A stretch of 64,000 nucleotides of DNA from Trichormus variabilis 0441 (GCF_009856605.1 NZ_CP047242.1:2300001-2364000), one strand, 5' to 3'; shown: positions 29,073-39,114, counted from the first letter of the stretch. The notes: a model not told the origin generated them from the letters alone. Numbers and translations: made by a program.

Positions 29073-30482
29073 TTATGTTGTTGGCTTGGTATTCCAATCC
29101 CAACCCGCCACCGCCAGCAAAGTAAACCAATAAAAAAACAACATGGTATGACTCCAAACATTTTCGGTAATCATCCCCACAGGAATGGTTAAAATAAGTG
29201 CTAATAAAACCAAGCAAAGACTATTCTGTGTTTTATTAGAGAGCGATCGCCTCATTAACTGGACAATTCGCCCTATCTGTACGCCAAAGAAGGCTATAAA
29301 GCTGACTAAACCGACAATTCCACCTTCTGTTAACGCCCGGACATAATCGTTATGGGCATATAAACCATTACTGGCAATATGCGTAGTCACGCCCAACCCG
29401 TAACCGAACAGTGGGTACTGTTTCCAGGCTTCGAGTAATTCGTGCCATTGGGCAATTCGCCAGTTGAAGCTGTTATTGTCGCTATAAGACAAGAGAATTG
29501 CTCGCCATATATCTATATCTGGGTTGAGCAATGGTGTTTGTGCTATTGATCCCAGCCGTTGTTGTCCAAACTCTGTACTACCAAATAGAAATATCACTAA
29601 GCCGAAGAAAAACGCCGCACCGATAAGCTTCAATAAACTTAATCTGGGAGCAATTAACACCAGCATAAATACAGCCAACATCATCAAGCTAAACAAGGCT
29701 TTGGTGCTGACATAAAAGAAAGCCAATAAGCCCAGCAACAGCAACCAAGGCCAGCGTACTTTGGTAATAGTTAGCTTCCAGGTAGTCAGCCCAATAAACA
29801 ATAACAAGAAGGTAGCAAAACTGTTGGGATGTCCAATACTGCCTCTAATGCGAGAACCTTCAGACAAAACCCCTCCAGACAAAGGTGCAAACTGGGATGG
29901 CAAAATCCCAGGCACAAACATTTGTAAAAATGCGATCGCCAGAGGAATGACTAAAGCCCAAAATAGGAGATTGATTACTGTTTGGGGGTGAGTCTTTTCC
30001 TTTAGCTGCATGACTAGTAAATAAAGCATCAGCCAGGAGAACAAGCGAACCCATTCCCGCAAACTAGTAGCAAACACCGCGCCATCCAGTCCTAGTCCAC
30101 CTATAGGTAAAAGAACTAGCCACATTGTTTGGAAAATTACCCAAGCAACGAAGAACCACAAAAACCAATCGGTGTGGACAGTACGCTTTTGCAACAACAG
30201 GACGACTACATATAGTAAGGTGAGGATATCGATAGCGATCGCAAACGCAGAGGGTAAGGGCGGAGAAACAATACCATCTATGGCACTGCGAATAATCAAA
30301 GCGCTCAATACGGCTTGTTCTAGGTTTTTAAAAAAGAAACCCAGTACCACTAATGAAACTACCGCTAAACCAGGTAAAACTGGACTAGCACCAGCAGCAA
30401 ACCCGGCAATCAAACCGACGATTAGCACTACAAGCCAGATGGCTAGAGCAGAAAAGTTAATTGAGCGCTGATAATTCCTCAT
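29073..30482 (-). CDS. O-antigen ligase/polymerase-type membrane protein (Wzy/ExoQ-like)
   Basis: 469 residues with 10-12 membrane helices. The Wzy_C-type domain is seen in IGHPNSFATFLLLF, WRIAQWHELLEAWKQYPLFGYGLGV and the periplasmic AHNDYVRALTEGGIVG. These proteins polymerise or ligate lipid-linked repeat units on the periplasmic face. It follows the Wzc-type kinase by 2 bp, the usual pairing in Wzx/Wzy-dependent polysaccharide systems. Confidence 0.92.
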   Translation of the reverse strand: MRNYQRSINFSALAIWLVVLIVGLIAGFAAGASPVLPGLAVVSLVVLGFFFKNLEQAVLSALIIRSAIDGIVSPPLPSAFAIAIDILTLLYVVVLLLQKRTVHTDWFLWFFVAWVIFQTMWLVLLPIGGLGLDGAVFATSLREWVRLFSWLMLYLLVMQLKEKTHPQTVINLLFWALVIPLAIAFLQMFVPGILPSQFAPLSGGVLSEGSRIRGSIGHPNSFATFLLLFIGLTTWKLTITKVRWPWLLLLGLLAFFYVSTKALFSLMMLAVFMLVLIAPRLSLLKLIGAAFFFGLVIFLFGSTEFGQQRLGSIAQTPLLNPDIDIWRAILLSYSDNNSFNWRIAQWHELLEAWKQYPLFGYGLGVTTHIASNGLYAHNDYVRALTEGGIVGLVSFIAFFGVQIGRIVQLMRRSLSNKTQNSLCLVLLALILTIPVGMITENVWSHTMLFFYWFTLLAVAGWDWNTKPTT

Positions 30483-30484
30483 CT

Positions 30485-32668
30485 TCAGTTCGACCTAGAA
30501 TCATTAGCGGAATTTCTGGCGCTACTACCCAGAGATGTTAAACGTCTCAAAGGTCTAGATAATATCGAGGGATATTCCTCTGATGGGTAACGGTAGTATT
30601 TTTCTGTACCACTTGTCATACCATTGACCACTACCCCCAAAACGGGAATGCGATTTTGGTTGAGTTCTGATACGGCTCGTTGTAATACCTCCTTCAGGGT
30701 AAAACCGGGGCGTGTGGTGAGGATGACTCCATCACTCATCTGACTCAAGGTGGAAGCATCAGCGCAGGCGCTCAAGGGTGGAGTATCAATAATGACTAAA
30801 TCGTAGCGTTGGGCTGCTTCTGCCACTAGCGCTTTCATCGCTGCTGACTCTAGGATCTGGGAAGGTCTTCCCCTTAACTCTCCGCAAGTCAACACCGAAA
30901 GATTTTCTATGGTTGTTGACTGCACCGCACTGAGTAAAGGTCTAGTCCCATCAATTACATCTGTAATTCCTGGTCTGGGAGGTAGATTAAATAAGGTATG
31001 TTGTGAGGGTTTACGCAAATCTGCATCAATAATTAATGTCCGTCGAGATAACATGGCAGAGACCGCAGCCAGATGGGAAACAATAACTGACTTACCTTCT
31101 CCAGCCAGGGGGCTGCTGACAACTATTACCTGCAAATTGTCCACATTGCGAAACTCTAGATTCTTCAGCAGCATCCGGTAAGGTTCCACCAAACCCAAGT
31201 CATCAAGAAATTGTTCTGCCGGTTCTAGACTCAGTTTGGTAGCAGGAAGACGGGGTAAAACTCCCAACAATGGTAATTGCAGTAACTCCTCCGCTTCTGT
31301 CGCATCGCGCAGAGTATTATCCATGAGTTCCAGTAGCAATACCAACCCTACCGCTAAGATGCTGCCAAAGAACCCAGCAATCACAAGTACTACTGTACGT
31401 TTCGGAGATGTGGGTAACTCTGGGGCTACAGCCGTTTCGATGATGCGGATGTTGCTAACTTTCTGCGCCTCCGCAATCTGCGCTTCTTCTAGTTTGCTTT
31501 GGAGAAACTTCAGTGATTCGGCGGCTTCTTCCCGTTGACGTGTCAAGACGGTTAACGGTTGCTGTTGAATGGGGATGAGTGCCAAACGACTTTGAATATT
31601 AGCTCTCATTTTCTGGATAGCATTCAGCTTATTTTCTACGGCTAAACGCGTAATATCGTTCGTGATTAAATCAGAAATAAGGGTTTGACTAATTTGGTCA
31701 TTAGATAAATTGTTGAAATTAGCTGTTTGGTTACTAGAAGATACCCTAGCCATTTGCTGTCCATACAAAGCCCGGATTTCATCCCTTTGTTGGACTAGAT
31801 CCAAAACTGTGGGATGGGCTTCTTGATATTTGGTACGCGCTTCTATGAGTTTGGTTTCGATATCAGTTAACTTAGTTCGCAATACCTTGAGTTGTTCGTC
31901 TTGCCCTTCTCTGACAGAGGCATAAGCGGTATTGATATTTTTCGCATCTGTCACTTGGCGTAAAGATGCGTCACGCGATCGCGTCTCTTGGAGTTGCACC
32001 GCCAAGATGCGTTCTTGATTTTCCAGTTCCGCTAAACTATTTACCAAACTCCTGGTCTGATCATCTGTGGCGACAACGCCGCTTTGCTGTCTGTATTTGG
32101 TTTCCGCGAGTTCTGCTTGTAGTAGCCTTTGACGCGCTATAGGTACTTTTTCGGCCAAAAATTCCCTGACCTTAGTAGCTTCAGAACTGATGGTTTTGAT
32201 ATTTTCCTCCACCATCGCCTGGGATACAGCATTGAGAATCTGCGCTGCTTGATTTGGATTGGGACTTTGATATCTCAAATCTAAAATGTTAGTCGCTGGG
32301 ACTATAATCACTTTCAAATTTGAGCGAATATCCGAAGCTGTTAGTGGTTTTTGTGTGGAACTATCTTTTATCGGCGGATTGAGTTTAGAAATAGCTAGTT
32401 GCAAGACTGTTTGTGACTTCAGTAACTCTGCCTGATCTGCTAAGGGGTTACGTCCAATGGCTGTAGAGTTTATCTGGGTCAAGTCACGCCCCAATTCAGA
32501 CACACTCGCCTTTTTATCATCCAACATCAATCGTGCTGATGTTTCATACAAACGTGGTGTCACCGCCAAGTAAGCAAATGATGCTCCGATGACAGATGCA
32601 AACACAGTCACCGCCGGAAAGCCTCTGCGTCCCAAGACCCCCAATAAGGTTGAAATGCCTTTTCCCAT
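30485..32668 (-). CDS. Wzc/GumC-type chain-length regulator with C-terminal BY-kinase domain
   Basis: 727 residues from the ATG at 32668 (MGKGISTLLGVLGRRGF); the frame is open to 32773 but the extra 35 residues look unlike a Wzz N-terminus. Order: membrane helix about 15-35, periplasmic Wzz domain with long coiled coil (about 150-400), second helix at about 430-455 (VVLVIAGFFGSILAVGLVLLL), then the kinase. The kinase has Walker A GEGKS near 524, Walker A' LIIDADLRKP and Walker B LVIIDTPPL near 626. A short tyrosine cluster (KYYRYPSEEY) near 693 is the likely autophosphorylation tail. It controls polymer length and export. Confidence 0.93.
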   Translation of the reverse strand: MGKGISTLLGVLGRRGFPAVTVFASVIGASFAYLAVTPRLYETSARLMLDDKKASVSELGRDLTQINSTAIGRNPLADQAELLKSQTVLQLAISKLNPPIKDSSTQKPLTASDIRSNLKVIIVPATNILDLRYQSPNPNQAAQILNAVSQAMVEENIKTISSEATKVREFLAEKVPIARQRLLQAELAETKYRQQSGVVATDDQTRSLVNSLAELENQERILAVQLQETRSRDASLRQVTDAKNINTAYASVREGQDEQLKVLRTKLTDIETKLIEARTKYQEAHPTVLDLVQQRDEIRALYGQQMARVSSSNQTANFNNLSNDQISQTLISDLITNDITRLAVENKLNAIQKMRANIQSRLALIPIQQQPLTVLTRQREEAAESLKFLQSKLEEAQIAEAQKVSNIRIIETAVAPELPTSPKRTVVLVIAGFFGSILAVGLVLLLELMDNTLRDATEAEELLQLPLLGVLPRLPATKLSLEPAEQFLDDLGLVEPYRMLLKNLEFRNVDNLQVIVVSSPLAGEGKSVIVSHLAAVSAMLSRRTLIIDADLRKPSQHTLFNLPPRPGITDVIDGTRPLLSAVQSTTIENLSVLTCGELRGRPSQILESAAMKALVAEAAQRYDLVIIDTPPLSACADASTLSQMSDGVILTTRPGFTLKEVLQRAVSELNQNRIPVLGVVVNGMTSGTEKYYRYPSEEYPSILSRPLRRLTSLGSSARNSANDSRSN

Positions 32669-32773
32669 TACATATACCTGTAATTCACAATACTCTACAA
32701 GAAGGCTTGCACCTGTGTGGTGAAGAAGCCAGAAATGAGAATCTTCTGGACTCTGACTTCTGGATGTGTGCAA

Positions 32774-33970
32774 TTATTCTTTACTGCCAACTCTGGCTAG
32801 ACTAACTTCTCTAGAATTCGCTATACCGACTGGTTGAGATGAACTTAACAGCGTTTTGTATAGTTTGAGATTTTCCGCAGTTATATGCTCCCAACTATAA
32901 TTTACTTGAATATTTCTTTGGGCATTTTTAGCCATTGCTGCTATTTGTTGGGGATGATGAATTGCCCAATCCAAGGAACTCACTAAAGAGTCTGTATTAC
33001 CAGCCATAAATAGGGTTCCCATGCCTCCATTAATCAATTGTTGGTGAGGCAGAATATCGCTGGCTACTACTGGAACACCTTCCTGCATAGCTTCCAGCAT
33101 TGCTAAAGGTAATCCCTCTAAATCAGAGGGTAAAACAAACATTCCCGCACCGCGAACAATTTCCCATAAACGAGAGCCGCGCAGTTCACCTGCAAAAATA
33201 ATATTGGGATTATTAGCGACCTTTTCTAATAATTGAGAGGTATAAGATTGAGTATCGCTAACACCTCCGGCTAATACTAGTTTCCATCCTGGTGCTTGTA
33301 ATTTAGAGAAGGCTTCAATCAGCAAATCAGGACGCTTTTCGGGAACTATTCTGCCAACAAATATCATGTAACGCCCAGGCTCTAGACCCAGTTGTTTACC
33401 ATAGGTAAAACTGGGGTCTGATTCACCGTAGCTGGCGGGAGCGTTGGGGATATAAACTGTGTCCCGTCCATAGGTTTCGGCAAAGTAGGTTTTGAGAGCA
33501 TCAGAGACAACAACCATGCCGTGAGCAAAACGGACGGCTGCCTTTTCTCCACTTTGAATTAGCCGAGTCGAGAAACTACCCCATTTGGCGCGTTGCCAAT
33601 CTAAACCTTGACAAGTAACTACAATTTTCGCTGAGTTGGCAACTCTGGGTAGGAAAGTGAACAGAGAGGGGCCAAGAGCATGGAAATGTACAATATCATA
33701 TCTCTCTGCGGTTGCAGCGATCGCTCCTAACGCAGAGGTGATGAATGCGTCTGCTCCTCTAGCAGCTATCCCAGGTAAGGAAATGACTCGCACACCTTGA
33801 AAATCATAATTTCCCAGCCAAGAAGTGTCTGTATATGAAGAACGGGCGAATAAATCCACACTATGACCTTGTGCAACTATCCGAGGATATACTTCTGCAC
33901 AGTAATGCTCAATGCCACCCTGTTTAGGAGGAAGACCTTTTGCACCAATTACAGCAATTTTCATAGTCAT
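32774..33970 (-). CDS. Family 4 glycosyltransferase
   Basis: About 398 residues from ATG 33970 (MTMKIAVIGAKGLPPKQGG); the frame is open to 34000. GT-B motifs: GGIEHYCAEVYPRI, VVVSDALKTYF, FVGRIVPEKRPDLLIEAF and the donor site DLEGLPLAMLEAMQEGVPVVASD. This N-terminal pattern resembles the WcaI/rhamnosyl- or glucosyl-transferase branch often found beside Wzc. Cytoplasmic, sugar unknown. Confidence 0.92.
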   Translation of the reverse strand: MTMKIAVIGAKGLPPKQGGIEHYCAEVYPRIVAQGHSVDLFARSSYTDTSWLGNYDFQGVRVISLPGIAARGADAFITSALGAIAATAERYDIVHFHALGPSLFTFLPRVANSAKIVVTCQGLDWQRAKWGSFSTRLIQSGEKAAVRFAHGMVVVSDALKTYFAETYGRDTVYIPNAPASYGESDPSFTYGKQLGLEPGRYMIFVGRIVPEKRPDLLIEAFSKLQAPGWKLVLAGGVSDTQSYTSQLLEKVANNPNIIFAGELRGSRLWEIVRGAGMFVLPSDLEGLPLAMLEAMQEGVPVVASDILPHQQLINGGMGTLFMAGNTDSLVSSLDWAIHHPQQIAAMAKNAQRNIQVNYSWEHITAENLKLYKTLLSSSQPVGIANSREVSLARVGSKE

Positions 33971-34035
33971 GATGTTGAATTCTTTGATGAGGGAACACAC
34001 TAAAATTAAAGACAGTTGGGAAAACTGTCTGTTTG

Positions 34036-35250
34036 TCAGCTAATGACCGAGAACTCTTTTAATTCCCAGCGATTTAACATATCGCCATAAACATCTCTCA
34101 CGACAGTACGCGCAGCATAAGGTTGTGCTGTACGGATACAAGCCTCAATGGGATAATCTTGTGGTTTTAATAGTATCCGTCGTAAGCCATCGGCTATAGA
34201 ATCCGGTGTCCTTTGCTCACAAACAATACCACTATCACAATGAAGTAATTTAGGAGTTTCACCGCATTTAGTTGTTACCACTGGCGTTCCACTAGCCAAG
34301 GCTTCTAAAACAACTAAGGGTAAACCTTCATAAGCACTGCTGAGAACAAAAGCACTACTCAAGCGATGTAATCTAGCCAATTCTTTTTGTTTCAATGCTC
34401 CCAGCATTGTCACCTGACTGGATAAGCCTAACTGTTCAATTTCCTGACGTACTGGAGTTGCTAATTCTCCATCGCCTGCTATTAATAGGTGCGTGTGGGG
34501 TTGATTTAAAGCGGCGAAAGCACGTACTAACAACACGGGATCTTTTTGGGGATGCAGTCTTCCAGCAAACAGAATAAAACGTGTTGCTGGGTCTAGTCCC
34601 ATCTGCAATGCCAATTCGCGCCGATTCGCTTCTCTTTGTGGCTGACTCCCAGAATAGAAAACCTCGTTATCAAAGGAGTTTTTGACGAATGCCACACGGT
34701 CTTGTAATTGGGGATAACGCTGGCGGTAAAACTGTGCAGCATCAGTGTTACAAGACAATATCTGACTAAACTGGCGGATTAATATACTCTCAAGAGCAAA
34801 GTAAGCTGCTGGAAATCTGCGCCACAGTATGGCTTGGCGATCGGCCACAGTTGCCATCTGTGTGTGAATATCATTGTGAATAAATATCGTTTTTTCTCCC
34901 TGCCAGTTCATGGCTGCCAAGCTTGGCTCAAGCCGATGAAAGTGCATAAAATCTGATGACAGGGAACGGCCTAATAATGCCGCCGTATATCTGACTGTAG
35001 TCGGAATTAAACCTCTAACGTTATCGTCTTCTAACTTGAGAATCGGTAAAAAGCTAACTTCTCTACCTGCAAATTCTGCATCTTGCCATTTACCAAGGGG
35101 CTGACTAGAATCGCTAGCTGTTCCCACTAGCCGCACTTCAAAATCACTAGGAGCATACTTGATAAACGTGTTGATTAATGTCTGAATTCCTCCAATAGAA
35201 GTTTGCCAGGGATTAAACTGGTAAAAGATGGTTAGAACTGGTTTACGCAT
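34036..35250 (-). CDS. Family 4 glycosyltransferase, first gene of the polysaccharide cluster
   Basis: 404 residues. GT-B motifs: FNPWQTSIGGIQTLINTFI, ILFAGRLHPQKDPVLLVRAF, LIAGDGELATPV and SSAYEGLPLVVLEALASGTPVVTT. It is the most upstream gene of the - strand cluster, 65 bp ahead of the next GT4. The 600-bp intergenic region above it probably holds the main promoter. Confidence 0.93.
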   Translation of the reverse strand: MRKPVLTIFYQFNPWQTSIGGIQTLINTFIKYAPSDFEVRLVGTASDSSQPLGKWQDAEFAGREVSFLPILKLEDDNVRGLIPTTVRYTAALLGRSLSSDFMHFHRLEPSLAAMNWQGEKTIFIHNDIHTQMATVADRQAILWRRFPAAYFALESILIRQFSQILSCNTDAAQFYRQRYPQLQDRVAFVKNSFDNEVFYSGSQPQREANRRELALQMGLDPATRFILFAGRLHPQKDPVLLVRAFAALNQPHTHLLIAGDGELATPVRQEIEQLGLSSQVTMLGALKQKELARLHRLSSAFVLSSAYEGLPLVVLEALASGTPVVTTKCGETPKLLHCDSGIVCEQRTPDSIADGLRRILLKPQDYPIEACIRTAQPYAARTVVRDVYGDMLNRWELKEFSVIS

Positions 35251-35741
35251 TACTCACACCCTAGGCGATATCATCACCCCGCAAGTTTGCAATCTAAGTC
35301 AATAGGGAAAACACTGCAAAATAGTTGTAAATTTTATAACTACTTTACATAATAACACACAGGTATATGGTAGTATCTCTAGGTTGAAAAGTCACTGTAT
35401 CATTCCACTCTTTATAAAAACTTTACATTTTAGAGAGTATATACACTTGTAAAACACTTATGCAACACATAGGACTACTATTTGATTTGTGAATTATATG
35501 TAGGATGGGCAAAGCCTACCTTATCAGGGTTTTGGTGGGCATTACTCACCCTAAAGATACTTATGTTTGTTCAATAATCAAATCGAATTCCTAGAGAATT
35601 TAATTTCATTAATTTAAATCAACTTCATCATAACTTCATCAAGTTTGTGTATTTGTGCGGAAACAGGCTTATTGTCTTTTGTATTTGCCTGTACTTTGCT
35701 TTTTTCTAATTAAATGTGCTGACAGTATTAATAGATTCATT

Positions 35742-35776
35742 GGGGGATTGGGGATTGGGGACTGGGGATTGGGGAC
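35742..35776. repeat. GGGGATT/GGGGACT tandem heptamers
   Basis: About five units of GGGGATT or GGGGACT in a row, a short tandemly repeated repetitive sequence typical of heterocystous cyanobacteria. Confidence 0.8.
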
Positions 35777-35791
35777 GAAATTTACTCCCTG

Positions 35792-35863
35792 GCTCCCGTT
35801 CGCGTAGCGTCCCGTAGGGAAGTTCGTCGGGAGGGAAACCCTCCTTGCGACTTCTCTTCCTGC
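35792..35863 (+). repeat. 72-bp dispersed repeat, copy 1
   Basis: Contains CGTTCGCGTAGCGTCCCGTA followed by GGGAAGTTCG and an internal GAGGGAAACCCTCC palindrome. A nearly identical copy lies in the opposite orientation at 39163-39234, so the two bracket hisD and mutL. Confidence 0.85.
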
Positions 35864-35868
35864 CTCCC

Positions 35869-37164
35869 CTACATATCGTTCAACCCTTGCAAACGCACAG
35901 CCACACTACCTGCGTGGGCTGGTAAACCCTCGGTTTCTGCAAGAGTGACGGCGGACTGGCCTATTGCCTGCAATGCTGCTTGATTGCATTCTAAATAGGT
36001 GATTCGCTTGAGGAAATCGTAGACACTTAAGCCGGAAGCAAAGCGGGCAGAACGGGAAGTTGGTAATACGTGATTGGGGCCACCTAAATAATCGCCGATC
36101 GCCTCTGGGGTATAACGACCTAAAAATAAACTACCAGCACACTTAATTTGACTAGCTAGCAATTGGGGATTATCTACACACAGTTCTACGTGTTCTGGAG
36201 CTAGTTGATTGAGCAAAGGGATACTTTCGGCTAAATCCCTAACAATAATTACTGCCCCGTGATTTTGCCAACTGCTACTGGCTACTTTGGTGGTGGGTAA
36301 AGTGGTCAAAATTTGCTCAACTGCCCCAATCACTTGCTGGGCAAAGGATTCAGAGTCAGTAATTAAAATTGATTGAGCGCTGGGATCATGTTCAGCTTGA
36401 GATAATAAATCCCAGGCGATCCATTCTGGATTGTTTTGGCGATCGGCGACAACTAAAATTTCTGAAGGCCCGGCAATGCTGTCAATCCCCACAGTCCCAA
36501 ATACTTGGCGTTTGGCTTCAGCAACGTAGGCATTACCAGGCCCCACAATTTTATCCACTGGGGTGATAGTTTCTGTACCGTAGGCTAACGCCCCGACTGC
36601 TTGCGCCCCACCTATACTATATATTTCTGTCACGCCGGCAACTTGGGCAGCAGCCAGGACGGCGGGATTGATTTCCCCATGAGGCATAGGAACAGTCATA
36701 ACTATGCGTTCTACACCTGCAATTTTGGCGGGCAGGGCATTCATCAAAACCGAACTGGGATAACTGGCGCGTCCTCCAGGGACATAAATTCCTACTTGCG
36801 ATAAAGCTACCCAATTTAAGCCTAGTTTTACGCCTACGGTGTCGGTGTAACCGATATCCTGGGGTAATTGTTTTTGATGAAAAGAACTAATACGTTCAGC
36901 CGCTAGTTCTATGGCTGCTTTCACCTCAGCTGAACATTTCGCTGCTTGTTCGGCAATGAAAGCCGCACTCAAATGATGAGAATGGGGACTATAGTGATCA
37001 AAACGACTGGTATATTCCTGAACTGCGGCATCACCATGCGCTTTCACATGAGCGAGTATATCGCGTACTGTACCACTAACATCAACCGTTGCTTCTCGGC
37101 GATCGCTCACCAAGCTTTGAAATCTGGTAGAAAATTCTTGGTCGGTTGTTTTCAAGACTAGCAT
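35869..37164 (-). CDS. hisD: Histidinol dehydrogenase
   Basis: 431 residues from the ATG at 37164 (MLVLKTTDQEF); the frame is open to a TTG at 37206, which is less likely. It catalyses the last two steps of histidine synthesis, histidinol to histidine, using NAD and zinc. Motifs: VPGGRASYPSSVLMN, GPGNAYVAEAKRQVFG, DSIAGPSEILVVAD, the zinc-site SQAEHDPSAQ and the C-terminal GPNHVLPTSRSARFASGLSVYDFLKR. No other his genes are adjacent. Confidence 0.96.
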   Translation of the reverse strand: MLVLKTTDQEFSTRFQSLVSDRREATVDVSGTVRDILAHVKAHGDAAVQEYTSRFDHYSPHSHHLSAAFIAEQAAKCSAEVKAAIELAAERISSFHQKQLPQDIGYTDTVGVKLGLNWVALSQVGIYVPGGRASYPSSVLMNALPAKIAGVERIVMTVPMPHGEINPAVLAAAQVAGVTEIYSIGGAQAVGALAYGTETITPVDKIVGPGNAYVAEAKRQVFGTVGIDSIAGPSEILVVADRQNNPEWIAWDLLSQAEHDPSAQSILITDSESFAQQVIGAVEQILTTLPTTKVASSSWQNHGAVIIVRDLAESIPLLNQLAPEHVELCVDNPQLLASQIKCAGSLFLGRYTPEAIGDYLGGPNHVLPTSRSARFASGLSVYDFLKRITYLECNQAALQAIGQSAVTLAETEGLPAHAGSVAVRLQGLNDM

Positions 37165-37324
37165 GGACAGTATCTCTGGGCTAATGCCTGTTTGCAGTAA
37201 GGACAATATTTAGTGTAGAGCGATATTAACCCTGAGTGGAAGTCAAATGCTGACTCCATCTGATAATTTTCATCTTGACTGTTGACTGGTCACAGATACC
37301 CAGTTTGTATGCAATACACTTTGA

Positions 37325-37384
37325 CCTCTCTCCTGCGAGGAGAGAGGCTTTGAGTCTTACTCCCCTTCCCTTGTAGGGAAGGGG
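37325..37384. repeat. Two adjacent GC-rich hairpins between mutL and hisD
   Basis: CCTCTCTCCT-GCG-AGGAGAGAGG (37325-37347) and CCCCTTCCCT-TGT-AGGGAAGGGG (37362-37384) are two perfect 10-bp stems. They resemble dispersed Nostoc palindromes. They could slow or end transcription from mutL, but no U-run follows on the - strand. Confidence 0.6.
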
Positions 37385-37422
37385 CTGGGGGTTAGGTCTG
37401 TATTTGACTCAATTGCAAACCT

Positions 37423-39114
37423 CTATATACCGTGACTTTTGCCAATCACCCAATGACGACGGAAAAACCGAGATAAGGAAGACTCATCTAAGGACAAATA
37501 AATCGGCCGACCGTGGGGACAGGTGCGGGGGTTGCGAGTACGTTGCCAATCGTCTAGTAACTTCTGCATTTCTGGTAGACTCATGGGAGTACCGTTGCGA
37601 ATAGCACTGCGACAGGCGACGGCTACTTGGGCTGTTTGTAAGTCACCTCCCCAACTGAGTTCTAAAATTGCTTCGGCACAGTCTTCACGTTGTTGTAACA
37701 TTGCTGGCAGGTTACGCACTGCCCAAAGTTGTTCGCCAAAGATGTCAATATCTAAACCGATGCGTTGCAGTTGAGCAACTTGGGCTGGGGATAGCTGATA
37801 AAGAATAATTGGTGGTTCAACGGGAATAAGTCGCCAGTTATCACACAATTGTTCGTATAAAACTCGCTCATGGGCAATGTGCTGTTCTACTAGCCACATT
37901 CCCCCAGAATGTTCTGCGACTATATAAGTGTTACTGACTTGGGCTACTGCTTTTAAGTAGTGCTGAGTGTTGTCTGCTGGATTGGCGTTTTGAGGATTAA
38001 AGTTATAGTTCCCTTTTTCCTCGGCGGCTTTGAGTAGTTGACTCACTCGCGTTGTCTGGACAGATTCTTTTATATTGGCAGCACTAATCCGTAGTGTTTG
38101 GTTAATGGCTTGAGTTACTTGTTCTTGCCAATAACTCAAATCGTGGAGGTAAATTTCTGTTTTGGCTGGGTTGCGGTTCCAGTTGATTTGGTCGGGGGAA
38201 ATCAGAAGATGGAGAAAACAAAGGGGGTAGCGATCGCGTGGTAATGTTCTGTGGAATGCTGCCAAAATTGTTTGTTCTAATTCTGGCGACTTAATCATCC
38301 GTCCGTTAATTGCTACCCGCACCCAATCTGGACGATGGCGGTGACAACGGTCTGGCAATCCTACAACTAGGGAAAGTGTTGTGGCGTTTGCCTTGTTGTT
38401 GGTGCTGAGTTGTGGGTTTTCTGGGTTGGGTATCTCTAGCTTAATTTCTTGTAAATCACCGGGGCGTAGTTGGGGGAGGAATTGGGGTATGAGTTGTCCG
38501 GCTGTGGCGGCGGGGGAGATGGTGAACCAAATCCGGTCATTTTGCCAAACTTGCCAGGTGGTTTGGGGATGACAAAGGGCGATTTGTTGAATTGTGGCTT
38601 GCACAGCTTTCATTTGCTGTGCTGTTGTGGGTAAGCCTTGACGACGAGCCGCACAACTGGCGAATAAATTCGAGACTGTGACTACTGTACCAGGAGCGAT
38701 CGCTGTCGCTTCAACTTGAGTTGCTTCCCCATTATCACCATAAACCACTCGCCAGCCCACATTTTCGGGGGCGCGACTGATAATTTCTACATCTGCTAGT
38801 GTCGTTAAACTATGTAGTGCTTCACCCCGAAATCCCAAACTATGAATTTTCCACAAATCTGCACTAGAACGAATTTTACTGGTGCTGTGGGCTGAAGCGG
38901 CTTGTTGCAAATCATCTAAGTTCATCCCGCAACCATTATCTGCCACACGAACACGCCATTGCTGCGGCCATAAATAAACTACAATTCTGTTTGCACCTGC
39001 ATCCAAGGAATTTTCTACCAATTCCCGCACTACAGCAGCAAATGAGTCGATGACCTCCCCTGCTGTAATGAGGTACACGACTTCTTGAGGTAAAGCTTGA
39101 ATAGTAGATGCCAT
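37423..39114 (-). CDS. mutL: DNA mismatch repair protein MutL, endonuclease type
   Basis: 563 residues. The N-terminal GHKL ATPase motifs are intact: RELVENSLDAGA, VADNGCGM, AHSTSKI and HSLGFRGEAL. The C-terminal dimerisation domain carries VEQHIAHERVLYE, a variant of the metal-binding DQHAxxExxxxE motif (D to E, A to I), together with ACRSAIRNG and CPHGRP. These indicate a latent nicking endonuclease as in bacteria lacking MutH. It couples MutS recognition to strand removal. Confidence 0.94.
   Translation of the reverse strand: MASTIQALPQEVVYLITAGEVIDSFAAVVRELVENSLDAGANRIVVYLWPQQWRVRVADNGCGMNLDDLQQAASAHSTSKIRSSADLWKIHSLGFRGEALHSLTTLADVEIISRAPENVGWRVVYGDNGEATQVEATAIAPGTVVTVSNLFASCAARRQGLPTTAQQMKAVQATIQQIALCHPQTTWQVWQNDRIWFTISPAATAGQLIPQFLPQLRPGDLQEIKLEIPNPENPQLSTNNKANATTLSLVVGLPDRCHRHRPDWVRVAINGRMIKSPELEQTILAAFHRTLPRDRYPLCFLHLLISPDQINWNRNPAKTEIYLHDLSYWQEQVTQAINQTLRISAANIKESVQTTRVSQLLKAAEEKGNYNFNPQNANPADNTQHYLKAVAQVSNTYIVAEHSGGMWLVEQHIAHERVLYEQLCDNWRLIPVEPPIILYQLSPAQVAQLQRIGLDIDIFGEQLWAVRNLPAMLQQREDCAEAILELSWGGDLQTAQVAVACRSAIRNGTPMSLPEMQKLLDDWQRTRNPRTCPHGRPIYLSLDESSLSRFFRRHWVIGKSHGI

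Larger units (their letters stand above)
35251..35868. other. 618-bp intergenic region upstream of the polysaccharide cluster
   Basis: It lies between the first polysaccharide gene (- strand) and the 3' end of hisD. It holds AT-rich sequence that probably includes the cluster promoter, although no convincing -35/-10 pair was found. It also holds a GTAGGATGGGCAAAGCCTAC hairpin-like repeat (about 35500-35560), GGGGATT heptamers (35742-35776) and a 72-bp repeat (35792-35863). No gene is seen. Confidence 0.6.

Noticed and set aside
37325..37384. Tandem hairpins as the mutL terminator
   Set aside because: Strong stems, but no T-run on the - strand, and the sequences look like dispersed repeats, so they are listed as repeats only.
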